A stretch of DNA of 7,847 nt, taken from the NCBI GenBank assembly GCA_002724895.1, contig PBQB01000019.1:2136-9982 (forward strand). The letters are read 5' to 3'. This document shows, piece by piece, positions 1 to 6,774 of the stretch. How positions within the stretch are numbered: position 1 is the stretch's first letter; each line of letters opens with the position of its first letter. The DNA comes from Flavobacteriales bacterium. Its GTDB lineage: Bacteria; Bacteroidota; Bacteroidia; Flavobacteriales; BACL11. The notes under the pieces are model-generated. The model was not told the DNA's origin, ran no database searches, and saw only the letters and a program-made list of their open reading frames with translations. A program made the translations under genes and the position numbers.

Positions 1-1
1 T

Positions 2-565
2 GCACTATCAAATTTAGGTTTAGCAGATAATAAAAAATATTTATTGTTTTTTGGTTTTATTAGAAAGTACAAAGGACTAGATTTATTAATTAAAGCTTTA
101 TCAGACTCAAGATTAAGAAAATTAGATGTTAAGCTTATTATTGCCGGAGAGTTTTATGATGACCAAAAAGACTATTTAACTTTGATTAATAAATTAGACT
201 TGAGAAATCAAATTATTATAAATAGTAGCTTTATTCCAACAGAAAAAGTAAAAGATTTTTTCTGTGCTTCAGATTTAGTCGCTCAAACATATCGCACTGC
301 TACACAAAGTGGAGTCACACAAATTGCTTATCATTTTGAGCGTCCCATGCTAGTTACAGATGTAGGAGGTTTGTCTGAAATAGTTTCTAACCAAAAAGTT
401 GGTTATGTAACTGCTAAAGATCCAAAAGCTATTGCTGATGCTATTAATGATTTTTATATAAATAAAAAAGAAAATGAGTTTGTAAAAAATACAATTGAAG
501 AAAAGAAGAGATTCTCATGGAATAATTTTGTAAATGAGATAGAGAATCTTAAAGAAATTTTGTAA
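2..565 (+). CDS. GT-B fold glycosyltransferase (GT4-like), C-terminal part, 5' truncated by window edge
   Basis: The frame is open from base 2 to a TAA stop, giving 187 residues with no start in the window; the TTG at 44 lies inside the conserved domain and is not a start. The fragment looks like the C-terminal, nucleotide-sugar-binding Rossmann half of a GT-B glycosyltransferase (Glycos_transf_1 type). Visible landmarks are FFGFIRKYKGLDLLIKAL (about residues 16-33), KLIIAGEFY (44-52), a helix ending CASDLVAQTYR (88-98), then TATQSGVTQIAY (99-110) and LVTDVGGLSEIV (117-128). The usual E-x7-E of retaining GT4 enzymes is not present here; the TQSG/QIAY variant recurs, as I recall it, in a Bacteroidetes GT subgroup. 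The role is probably transfer of a sugar to a cell-surface polysaccharide, glycolipid or glycoprotein; donor and acceptor cannot be told. Family call is firm, substrate unknown. BshA was considered and is not favoured. Confidence 0.85.
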   Translation, partial: ALSNLGLADNKKYLLFFGFIRKYKGLDLLIKALSDSRLRKLDVKLIIAGEFYDDQKDYLTLINKLDLRNQIIINSSFIPTEKVKDFFCASDLVAQTYRTATQSGVTQIAYHFERPMLVTDVGGLSEIVSNQKVGYVTAKDPKAIADAINDFYINKKENEFVKNTIEEKKRFSWNNFVNEIENLKEIL

Positions 566-567
566 TT

Positions 568-600
568 GTTTTTATAAATTATAAAAGCTCATTTCTTTTT
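568..600 (+). terminator. possible weak intrinsic terminator after the glycosyltransferase
   Basis: Three bases after the glycosyltransferase stop there is a perfect 8+8 bp inverted repeat around one central A (TTTTATAAATTATAAAA, 570-586), extended by a U-G wobble (569/587) and a G-C pair (568/588). A T-rich stretch (591-600, nine of the last ten bases T or C) follows. The stem is almost entirely A-U, so it would be weak, and in DNA this AT-rich such repeats arise by chance. Position between a stop codon and a promoter-like element is the main support. Confidence 0.35.
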
Positions 601-607
601 ATATTTG
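600..607 (+). promoter_or_regulatory. Bacteroidetes-type -7 promoter element (TAnnTTTG)
   Basis: TATATTTG matches the TAnnTTTG -7 consensus known for Bacteroidetes primary sigma factor promoters. It sits 14 bases before the ATG at 622, so transcription would start near 613-616 with a very short leader. No clear TTG/TTTG -33 element is found at the expected spacing of about 19-21 bases (region around 576-581 is AATT-like), so the match rests on the -7 box alone. If real, it would drive the five-gene plus-strand run, and it rules out the GTG at 607 as the start of the next gene. Confidence 0.45.
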
Positions 608-621
608 TGAAAATTGTTTTT

Positions 622-1281
622 ATGAAAAAAAATATTTTTTTTATCTTTTTTGTTGTAATTCCTATTTTATCATTTTCACAGGAGAATTTTATTGATGAGT
701 TTGGTAGAAAACAAGGTAAATGGACTGCAAAGTATGATAATGGAACAATAAGATATAAAGGTGATTTTAAAGATGATAAACCTCAAGGAATTTTTTATTT
801 TTATTACGATAATGGAAATTTACATATAACTCAAGATTTTTTTCATGATGGGAGTGCAGCTGCAACTCATATTTATTATAAAAATGGATTTCTTAAAGCA
901 GCAGGATTATATATTAATAAGTTAAAAGATAGTACTTGGAATTATTACAGAAAAGACAGTACTATTATAATGAGTGAAAAATATGATAAAGGTGTTTTAA
1001 ATGGGACTACAAAGACTTATTATAATAATGGCTCAATATATGAAAGTCAAAGATGGATGAATGGAATGAGAAATGGTCCTTATAAGCAGTATTATCTAGC
1101 TGGTAATATTCAATTTGAATGTTTTTATGTTAATGATAAAAAAGAAGGTGAAGTTAGATCATTTCATGAAAATGAAAAAATATATTTTCAGGGTAATTAT
1201 TTAAATGGAAAAAGGGTAGGTAAATGGAATTATTTTGATAATAATGGTGTCCAAGATACAATAGTTAATTATAATGAGTAA
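622..1281 (+). CDS. secreted MORN/YwqK-type repeat protein
   Basis: A 219-residue exported repeat protein of unknown function. Residues 1-19 form a signal peptide (MKKN, a Phe/Ile/Val core, then SFS before Gln20). The rest is about eight imperfect units of 21-24 residues, each with a core like W/F-x-x-Y-Y-x-N-G-x-h followed by a strand and a D/N-G-K/R turn: around residues 31-53, 54-76, 78-100, 103-125, 128-150, 151-173, 174-198 and 199-219. This is the MORN-variant/YwqK fold; databases often label it 'YwqK family antitoxin', but nothing here suggests a toxin partner. The start at ATG 622 is preferred to GTG 607 because it begins a proper signal peptide and lies downstream of the -7 box. A8 (625-632) and T8 (635-642) runs lie in the first codons. 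The stop overlaps the mnmA start by 8 bases (ATGAGTAA), suggesting translational coupling. The protein likely works in the periplasm or at the outer membrane as a binding scaffold (inference). Confidence 0.82.
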   Translation: MKKNIFFIFFVVIPILSFSQENFIDEFGRKQGKWTAKYDNGTIRYKGDFKDDKPQGIFYFYYDNGNLHITQDFFHDGSAAATHIYYKNGFLKAAGLYINKLKDSTWNYYRKDSTIIMSEKYDKGVLNGTTKTYYNNGSIYESQRWMNGMRNGPYKQYYLAGNIQFECFYVNDKKEGEVRSFHENEKIYFQGNYLNGKRVGKWNYFDNNGVQDTIVNYNE

Positions 1282-2362
1282 AGGAAAAGTGTTAATGGCT
1301 ATGAGTGGAGGTATTGATAGTACAGTTGCTGCTATGTTACTTCATGAATCAGGCTATGAAGTAATCGGTTTAACAATGAAAACATGGGATTATGAAAGTT
1401 CAGGGGGTAACAAGAAGGAAACAGGATGTTGTAGTTTAGATTCTATTAATGATGCAAGAAAAGTTGCAGTTGAATGTGGATTTCCCCATACTATTTTAGA
1501 TATAAGAGAGGAATTTGGAGATTCAATTATTAATAATTTTGTTGATGAATATATTGCTGGAAGAACTCCAAATCCATGCGTTTTATGTAATACATATATA
1601 AAGTGGGAAGCACTGTTAAAAAGAGCAGACATGCTTAATTGTAAATATATTGCAACAGGACATTATGCTCAGATTAGAAAAGAGAATAATAGGTTTGTAG
1701 TATATAAAGGAATAGATTCAAAAAAAGATCAATCCTATGTTTTGTGGGGTATTAGTCAAGATTGTTTATCAAGGACAATTTTTCCTATGGGAAAATACCA
1801 TAAAGATGATATCAAAAAGATTGCTATAGAAAGAGGTTATAAATCTCTTGCAGAAAAAAGTGAAAGTTACGAGATATGTTTTATTCCAGATAATGACTAT
1901 AGAGGGTTCTTAAAACGCAAAGTTAAAGGGCTAGAAAAAAAAGTAAATGGAGGAAGTTTTATGAACACCAATGGGGAAGTAATTGGTAAGCATGAAGGTT
2001 ATCCATTTTTTACTATAGGACAAAGAAAATTAGGAGTTTCTTTTGGAAAAGAACCATCTTATGTTATTGATATAGATCCTGATACAAATGTTGTTACTAT
2101 TGGAAAAAAAGAAGATTTATTGAAACAAAAAATGTATGTTAAAGATATTAATTATGTGAAAACTAAACAAATTGATAAAGAAAAAACATATTTAGTGAAA
2201 GTAAGATATAAACATCAAGGGGAACTAGCATTTATTGAACAAACAGAAGAAATATTAAAAGTATTTTTTATTAATAAAGTGAATGGTATTGCTCCTGGAC
2301 AATCTGCAGTTATTTATGATGAAGGGGATGTAGTTGCAGGAGGTATTATAATGAAGATTTAA
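1274..2362 (+). CDS. mnmA: tRNA-specific 2-thiouridylase MnmA
   Basis: Cytoplasmic enzyme that adenylates U34 of tRNA-Lys, tRNA-Glu and tRNA-Gln and replaces its O2 with sulfur (s2U34), using sulfur passed from a cysteine desulfurase relay. The protein has 362 residues, normal for the family. The PP-loop SGGIDST is at 11-17. The catalytic Cys is C105 in NPCVLCN (100-106) and the second active-site Cys is C202 in SYEICFI; their spacing of 97 equals that of E. coli C102/C199. The residue equivalent to E. coli D99 is a third cysteine, C102. A GCC motif lies at 51-53, FTIGQRKLG (246-254) marks the central domain, and a C-terminal beta-barrel ends near GIAPGQSAVIY (338-348). ATG 1274 is chosen because it gives the first beta-strand KVLMAMSGG; it overlaps the upstream stop by 8 bases. 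bshC follows with no gap. Identification is secure. Confidence 0.97.
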   Translation: MSKGKVLMAMSGGIDSTVAAMLLHESGYEVIGLTMKTWDYESSGGNKKETGCCSLDSINDARKVAVECGFPHTILDIREEFGDSIINNFVDEYIAGRTPNPCVLCNTYIKWEALLKRADMLNCKYIATGHYAQIRKENNRFVVYKGIDSKKDQSYVLWGISQDCLSRTIFPMGKYHKDDIKKIAIERGYKSLAEKSESYEICFIPDNDYRGFLKRKVKGLEKKVNGGSFMNTNGEVIGKHEGYPFFTIGQRKLGVSFGKEPSYVIDIDPDTNVVTIGKKEDLLKQKMYVKDINYVKTKQIDKEKTYLVKVRYKHQGELAFIEQTEEILKVFFINKVNGIAPGQSAVIYDEGDVVAGGIIMKI

Positions 2363-3898
2363 GTGGAAAAAAACTATAGATTTCAATATGACTATTTAAA
2401 TAGTACTTCTGATTTAATAAAAGATTATATCAATCAAGCTGATAATTTAAAATCATTTGTTAATCATTTCCCTACAATTGAAAATTTTGGAAAGCAAATT
2501 AATTTAAAATCCAAGTATAAAATTAATCGTAATATTTTGTTCAATGTAATTAAAAGTCAGAATAAAAATTTAGTTTTATCAGAAGAGTCAAATAAAAATA
2601 TTAATTTAATAAAGTGTGATAATGCTTTCACAATTACTACTGGACATCAATTATGCTTATGTACAGGGCCTGTTTTTTTTATTTATAAAATTTTTTCAGT
2701 TATTAATTTAGTTAAAAAAATTAAAGTTAATTATCCGGACTATAATTTTATTCCAATTTTTTGGATGGCAAGTGAAGATCATGATTTTGAGGAAATTAAT
2801 CATTTTAATTTTTTTGGAAAAAAAATAGTTTGGGATAATGGAAGTCAATCAGGAGCAGTTGGTAGAATGAGTTTATATAATATAAATAATGTTTTAGAGG
2901 AAATAAAGGATGATTTAGTAGGAAATAAAAATGGATTATATATTTTTAATCTTCTTAAAAAAACTTATCAAAACCATCAAAATTTAGCTGATGCAACAAG
3001 ATATCTTATTAATGAACTTTTTGGAAAATATGGATTAGTTATATTAGACGGAGATGATAAAAGATTAAAAAAATGTTTAGTTAACGTAATAAAAAAAGAT
3101 ATTATAAGACAAGGATTTTATGAAGCGTTAAAAAAAAGTAGTGATAAAATTAGTAAAGTATATAAGCTTCAGGCATTAGTAAAGGAAAATAATTTTTTTG
3201 AATTAACAGAAAATAATCGCATAAAGATAAATAAGAATTCTTTTAAAAAAATTGATTCTAATCCTGAAATATTTAGTCCAAATGTATTATTAAGACCATT
3301 GTATCAAGAAATGATTTTACCTAATATTTGTTATGTTGGAGGTCCTTCTGAAGTTTCTTATTGGCTTCAACTTAAAGAAATGTTTGATCAAGAAAAAGTA
3401 CCATTTCCAATTTTAATTTTAAGAGATACAGTATTTATAGCTAAAGAAAAAAATCTTAAAAGATTTAAAGATTTGGGATTTAATATTATGGATATTTTTA
3501 AACATGAACATTTACTACAAAAGGAATATGTAACTAATAAATCTTCCTTGAGTGATTTACTTCATACAGAAAAAGAAGAAATTAGATTGATTTATAAAAA
3601 AATTTTAGATAAAAATATTGAGAAATCATTAACTCCAAATATTAATGCTCTTTTAAAGAAACAACTTAATGCTTTAGAAAACATTGAGTCCAAGATAATA
3701 AGATCTCTCAAACAAAAAAATGTTGATGCTGTTAATTTTATTTCTAAAATAAAGAAAGATTTCTTTCCTAAGAATACTACACAAGAAAGACATGAAAATT
3801 TTATTACATTTTATTTGAGGTATGGAGATGGATTTATGAATATAATTGAACAAAATATTGATGCTCTAGATCCTAATTTTGTAATTTTGAAAAAATAG
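2363..3898 (+). CDS. bshC: bacillithiol synthase BshC (putative cysteine-adding enzyme)
   Basis: Last enzyme of bacillithiol synthesis, thought to join cysteine to glucosaminyl-malate (GlcN-Mal) to make the thiol used for redox balance and detoxification in Bacillota and many Bacteroidota. It has 511 residues, slightly under the usual 530 or so. Family signatures are [19 protein letters not shown] (92-110), [16 protein letters not shown] (133-148) in the Rossmann-like core, RPLYQE (311-316), [12 protein letters not shown] (326-337), a charged helical stretch at about 395-465 matching the family's coiled coil, and ERHENF (475-480) near the C-terminus. The start is a GTG directly after the mnmA TAA; no other in-frame start occurs before the conserved N-terminal region, so expression probably relies on re-initiation by ribosomes finishing mnmA. 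bshA and bshB are not in the window. T8 (2673-2680) and A8 (2818-2825) runs occur inside the reading frame, which remains intact. Its reaction is inferred from the family; direct biochemical proof for BshC is limited. Confidence 0.94.
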   Translation: MEKNYRFQYDYLNSTSDLIKDYINQADNLKSFVNHFPTIENFGKQINLKSKYKINRNILFNVIKSQNKNLVLSEESNKNINLIKCDNAFTITTGHQLCLCTGPVFFIYKIFSVINLVKKIKVNYPDYNFIPIFWMASEDHDFEEINHFNFFGKKIVWDNGSQSGAVGRMSLYNINNVLEEIKDDLVGNKNGLYIFNLLKKTYQNHQNLADATRYLINELFGKYGLVILDGDDKRLKKCLVNVIKKDIIRQGFYEALKKSSDKISKVYKLQALVKENNFFELTENNRIKINKNSFKKIDSNPEIFSPNVLLRPLYQEMILPNICYVGGPSEVSYWLQLKEMFDQEKVPFPILILRDTVFIAKEKNLKRFKDLGFNIMDIFKHEHLLQKEYVTNKSSLSDLLHTEKEEIRLIYKKILDKNIEKSLTPNINALLKKQLNALENIESKIIRSLKQKNVDAVNFISKIKKDFFPKNTTQERHENFITFYLRYGDGFMNIIEQNIDALDPNFVILKK

Positions 3899-3906
3899 AT
3901 ATTTAT

Positions 3907-5445
3907 ATGAAAATGCATGAAAAAATACTAATAATTGATTTTGGATCACAGTACACTCAGTTAATTGCAAGAAGAATTAGAGAGTTGAATGTTTTGTCTG
4001 AAATTTATTCTTATGATAAGATACCAAAGATAAATAACTCTTACAGTGCGGTTATTTTATCAGGATCTCCTTTTTCAGTTTTAGATAAAAATTCACCAAT
4101 TGTAGATTTAGAAAAGATTAGGGGAAAAGTTCCTTTATTAGCAATTTGTTATGGAGCACAACTGATTGCAAAGATAAGTGGTGGGGATGTTTTGCCGTCA
4201 AAAATTCGTGAATATGGGAGAGCAAATTTATCTTTTGTTGATTCTCAATGTAAGTTGTTTTCTAAAGTATCCAAGAACTCACAGGTTTGGATGAGTCACG
4301 GAGATACAATTTCTAAAATTCCAAATAGTTTTCAAATTATAGCTTCAACTAATAATGTTGATATAGCCGCTTACAAAATTAATGATGAACAAACATATGG
4401 TTTGCAGTTTCATCCTGAAGTTTATCATTCAAAAGAAGGTAAGAAGATATTGCAAAATTTTTTAATTAATATTTGTAATTTTTCACAAGATTGGACTCCA
4501 AATTCTTTTGTTGAAGAAAAAGTTTTAGAAATAAAAAAAACTGTCAAAGAAGATAAAGTTATTTTAGGTCTTTCAGGTGGGGTAGACTCGTCAGTAGCAG
4601 CAATGTTGTTACACAAAGCTATAGGTGATAATTTATATTGTATTTTTATTGATAATGGTCTCTTAAGAAAAAATGAATATGAACAAGTTTTGTCGCAATA
4701 CAAAGATATGGGGCTTAATGTAATAGGTGTAGATGCAAAAGAAGATTTTTATAATGCACTTAATGGTATTTCTGAGCCAGAAGTTAAAAGAAAAATTATT
4801 GGATCAGTATTTATTAATATTTTTGAAAAAGAAGCTGAAAATATTAGAGATGTAAATTGGTTAGCACAAGGAACAATATATCCAGATGTTATTGAATCAG
4901 TATCGGCAACTGGTGGACCATCTTCAACAATTAAGTCACATCATAATGTTGGTGGATTACCAAAACATATGAAATTGAAAATCATTGAACCTTTGAATAC
5001 TTTGTTTAAGGATGAAGTTAGAAGAATAGGTAAATCTATTGGTATAAGTTCAAAATTATTAGATAGACATCCTTTCCCAGGTCCTGGTTTAGGTATCAGA
5101 ATTATAGGAGCGATAACTAAAAGAAAGGTAGAAATTTTACAAGAGGCTGATGAAATTTTTATTAGTGCTTTAAGAAAGGAATCACTATACGATAAAGTGT
5201 GGCAAGCTGGAGCTATATTTCTTCCAGTTCAATCTGTTGGAGTAATGGGAGATGAGAGAACTTATGAGAATACAATTGTTTTAAGAGCTGTAGAATCAAC
5301 TGATGGAATGACAGCAGATTGGTTTCATTTACCGCATAATTTTCTTGCTAGTGTTTCAAACGATATTATTAATAAGGTTCATGGTGTAAATCGTGTAGTA
5401 TATGATATTAGTTCAAAACCTCCAGCTACGATTGAATGGGAATGA
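3907..5445 (+). CDS. guaA: glutamine-hydrolysing GMP synthase GuaA
   Basis: Makes GMP from XMP, ATP and glutamine in de novo purine synthesis (cytoplasm). The 512 residues carry all three parts in order. The class I glutamine amidotransferase domain is at about 5-190, with nucleophile C81 in LAICYGAQ and H169/E171 in LQFHPEV. The ATP-pyrophosphatase domain has the PP-loop SGGVDSS at 223-229, the [11 protein letters not shown] stretch at 321-331 and HHNVGGLP at 345-352. The C-terminal dimerisation/XMP-binding part runs from about 388 ([11 protein letters not shown]) to the canonical end [12 protein letters not shown] 3907 and ATG 3913 (residue 3) are both possible starts; 3907 lies 8 bases after the bshC stop. 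The stop TGA overlaps the next gene's ATG as ATGA. All catalytic residues are present, so it should be active. Its codons look less extreme in A/T than those of bshC, as expected for a strongly conserved enzyme. Confidence 0.98.
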   Translation: MKMHEKILIIDFGSQYTQLIARRIRELNVLSEIYSYDKIPKINNSYSAVILSGSPFSVLDKNSPIVDLEKIRGKVPLLAICYGAQLIAKISGGDVLPSKIREYGRANLSFVDSQCKLFSKVSKNSQVWMSHGDTISKIPNSFQIIASTNNVDIAAYKINDEQTYGLQFHPEVYHSKEGKKILQNFLINICNFSQDWTPNSFVEEKVLEIKKTVKEDKVILGLSGGVDSSVAAMLLHKAIGDNLYCIFIDNGLLRKNEYEQVLSQYKDMGLNVIGVDAKEDFYNALNGISEPEVKRKIIGSVFINIFEKEAENIRDVNWLAQGTIYPDVIESVSATGGPSSTIKSHHNVGGLPKHMKLKIIEPLNTLFKDEVRRIGKSIGISSKLLDRHPFPGPGLGIRIIGAITKRKVEILQEADEIFISALRKESLYDKVWQAGAIFLPVQSVGVMGDERTYENTIVLRAVESTDGMTADWFHLPHNFLASVSNDIINKVHGVNRVVYDISSKPPATIEWE

Positions 5446-6743
5446 TTAAGATAATATTATTTTTGTTGCTTAACTTCTGTTTTTTATCTTCATATTCACA
5501 AGAAAAAACCGATACAGTTAAATTTAATAATTCTTTGTTTATTAAACATATAGTTGATGCTGGAGAATCATTAAAAATAATTTCTAAAAAGTATAATGTA
5601 ACTGTATCCCAAATTTTAGAAGCTAATGAAATGGATAGAAACTTATATTATAATCAGACTTTATATATTCCAATAAATAATGTTAAAAGAAATTTAAAAT
5701 CTAGAAAACAGTTTTTAGAAACTGAACAAAACAAAAATATTACAAATATAGCTTTACTTTTACCTTATTACATTACTAAAAACGATACAATGTTTAACAA
5801 CTTCGAAGATACTTCAGTGATTTCATCTTTGTATTTTAAAGCCTCTGATGTTGCTCTATCTTTTCATATTGGTGTTCAGCTAGCAATAGATTCTTTAAGG
5901 AATTTAGGCAAGAATATTGTTTTACACACTTTTGATACTAACAGAGATAGTGTTAAAACACAAAAAATAATTAATTCTAATATTTTAAAAAACATGGATA
6001 TAATTATTGGTCCATTACATGCAAATAATTTTCGTGTTTTGTGTAAAAAGTATGGAAACGATAAAAGTAAAGTTTTAGTTAACCCTTTATCTAGAAAAAC
6101 AAATAAAATAAAAAAATATAATTCAGTATATCAAATTTCTATAAATAATAAAGAACAAAGTAAAATTATTGTTAATCATATAGTAAAAAATTACAAAAAT
6201 AAAAGAGTCATAGTTTTGTTTAATGATAAAGAAGAGGAAATTGCCGGATATGTTAAGCATCTCTTTAGAATGCAAAAAAAAACAGTTAACTTATTTAAAA
6301 TAAAATATGCAAATGTTGATTCAATACGTAGTTTATTTAATGAGTTTCAAGTTGTTTTTATTCCTTCAATCAATAAGCCATTTGTTAGTAAATTATTATC
6401 ATCAATTGGAATTATGGATTCAGTTTCAGTTGTTTATGGTTTAGATTCGTGGAAACAATATGAAAACTTAGATATTGATAATTTAATGGAGTTAGATGTG
6501 CATTTGCCTATTTCTAATTTTTACAATAATCAGAATAATTACGAAAAAAGTTTTTTAAACTTATTTGAGAAAAAATATAATACCAATCAAGGAAAATATA
6601 CTTTTTTAGGATATAATATAGTTATGCATTTTTGTTTAACTAAAAATATATTCTCTTTCAAAAAGCATAATCTTGGAATTAACGAAAATATTTCTGCTCC
6701 TATATTTCATTATTTAGATTATCGATTAATTAAAGCGGACTAA
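5442..6743 (+). CDS. secreted LysM-domain protein with periplasmic-binding-protein-like (type 1 fold) domain
   Basis: A 433-residue exported protein. Residues 1-19 are a signal peptide (hydrophobic [12 protein letters not shown], then SYS before Gln20). A single LysM peptidoglycan-binding domain spans about 35-78 ([18 protein letters not shown], then the QILEANEM helix and QTLYIP). A linker leads to a domain of about 330 residues resembling the ligand-binding fold of type 1 periplasmic binding proteins: strand NIALLLPYY (99ff), helix with [13 protein letters not shown], strand [30 protein letters not shown], and KRVIVLFND. Such proteins are often annotated as 'amino acid ABC transporter substrate-binding', yet no permease or ATPase is nearby, and a LysM anchor suggests a cell-wall role. 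ATG 5442 makes a 4-base ATGA overlap with the guaA stop; ATG 5436, two codons earlier, is also possible. The stop lies two bases from the convergent lolA stop. Domain calls are good; function is unknown. Confidence 0.85.
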   Translation: MIKIILFLLLNFCFLSSYSQEKTDTVKFNNSLFIKHIVDAGESLKIISKKYNVTVSQILEANEMDRNLYYNQTLYIPINNVKRNLKSRKQFLETEQNKNITNIALLLPYYITKNDTMFNNFEDTSVISSLYFKASDVALSFHIGVQLAIDSLRNLGKNIVLHTFDTNRDSVKTQKIINSNILKNMDIIIGPLHANNFRVLCKKYGNDKSKVLVNPLSRKTNKIKKYNSVYQISINNKEQSKIIVNHIVKNYKNKRVIVLFNDKEEEIAGYVKHLFRMQKKTVNLFKIKYANVDSIRSLFNEFQVVFIPSINKPFVSKLLSSIGIMDSVSVVYGLDSWKQYENLDIDNLMELDVHLPISNFYNNQNNYEKSFLNLFEKKYNTNQGKYTFLGYNIVMHFCLTKNIFSFKKHNLGINENISAPIFHYLDYRLIKAD

Positions 6744-6774
6744 TATTATCTAAGATCTATAATTTCAATATTAG
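6740..6774. terminator. possible weak bidirectional hairpin at the convergent gene ends
   Basis: CTAATATT (6740-6747) and AATATTAG (6767-6774) form an 8-bp inverted repeat with a 19-base loop that spans the stop codons of both convergent genes. On the plus strand it is followed by a short T-rich run (TTCTTTT, about 6778-6784). The stem has a single G-C pair, so this is a weak candidate; no better terminator is visible between the two genes. Confidence 0.25.

Noticed and set aside
44..60. TTG at 44 as the start of the glycosyltransferase
   Set aside because: The frame stays open and protein-like to base 2, and the TTG falls inside the conserved strand of the domain.
2..565. Upstream glycosyltransferase as BshA, giving a bacillithiol cluster with bshC
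   Set aside because: BshA has a typical E-x7-E GT4 motif; this fragment lacks it, and the two genes are separated by a terminator/promoter-like gap and two other genes.
622..1281. Toxin-antitoxin system, from the common 'YwqK antitoxin' label
   Set aside because: The protein is exported, has no toxin-like partner next to it, and sits in an operon of housekeeping genes.
1390..1632. Minus-strand open frame of 80 codons inside mnmA
   Set aside because: It lies opposite the conserved PP-loop domain of mnmA and has no recognisable domain or start signal; it is a shadow frame.
2338..2362. Perfect AGGAGG (2338-2343) seven bases before an ATG (2351)
   Set aside because: The ATG is in the mnmA frame and opens only a three-codon reading (M-K-I-stop); the AGGAGG encodes the conserved Gly-Gly of the MnmA C-terminus and is about 20 bases from the bshC GTG, too far for a normal ribosome binding site.
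625..2825. Homopolymer runs of eight A or T in coding sequence (625-632, 635-642, 2673-2680, 2818-2825) as phase-variation switches
   Set aside because: Runs of this length are expected in DNA this AT-rich; reading frames are intact and bshC is not a typical phase-variable gene.
4425..4703. Minus-strand open frame of 92 codons inside guaA
   Set aside because: It is antisense to the conserved GuaA core and shows no protein-like features beyond composition.
5442..6743. Amino-acid ABC transporter binding protein
   Set aside because: A LysM domain precedes the binding-protein-like fold, and no permease or ATPase is present, so a transport role cannot be supported from the window.
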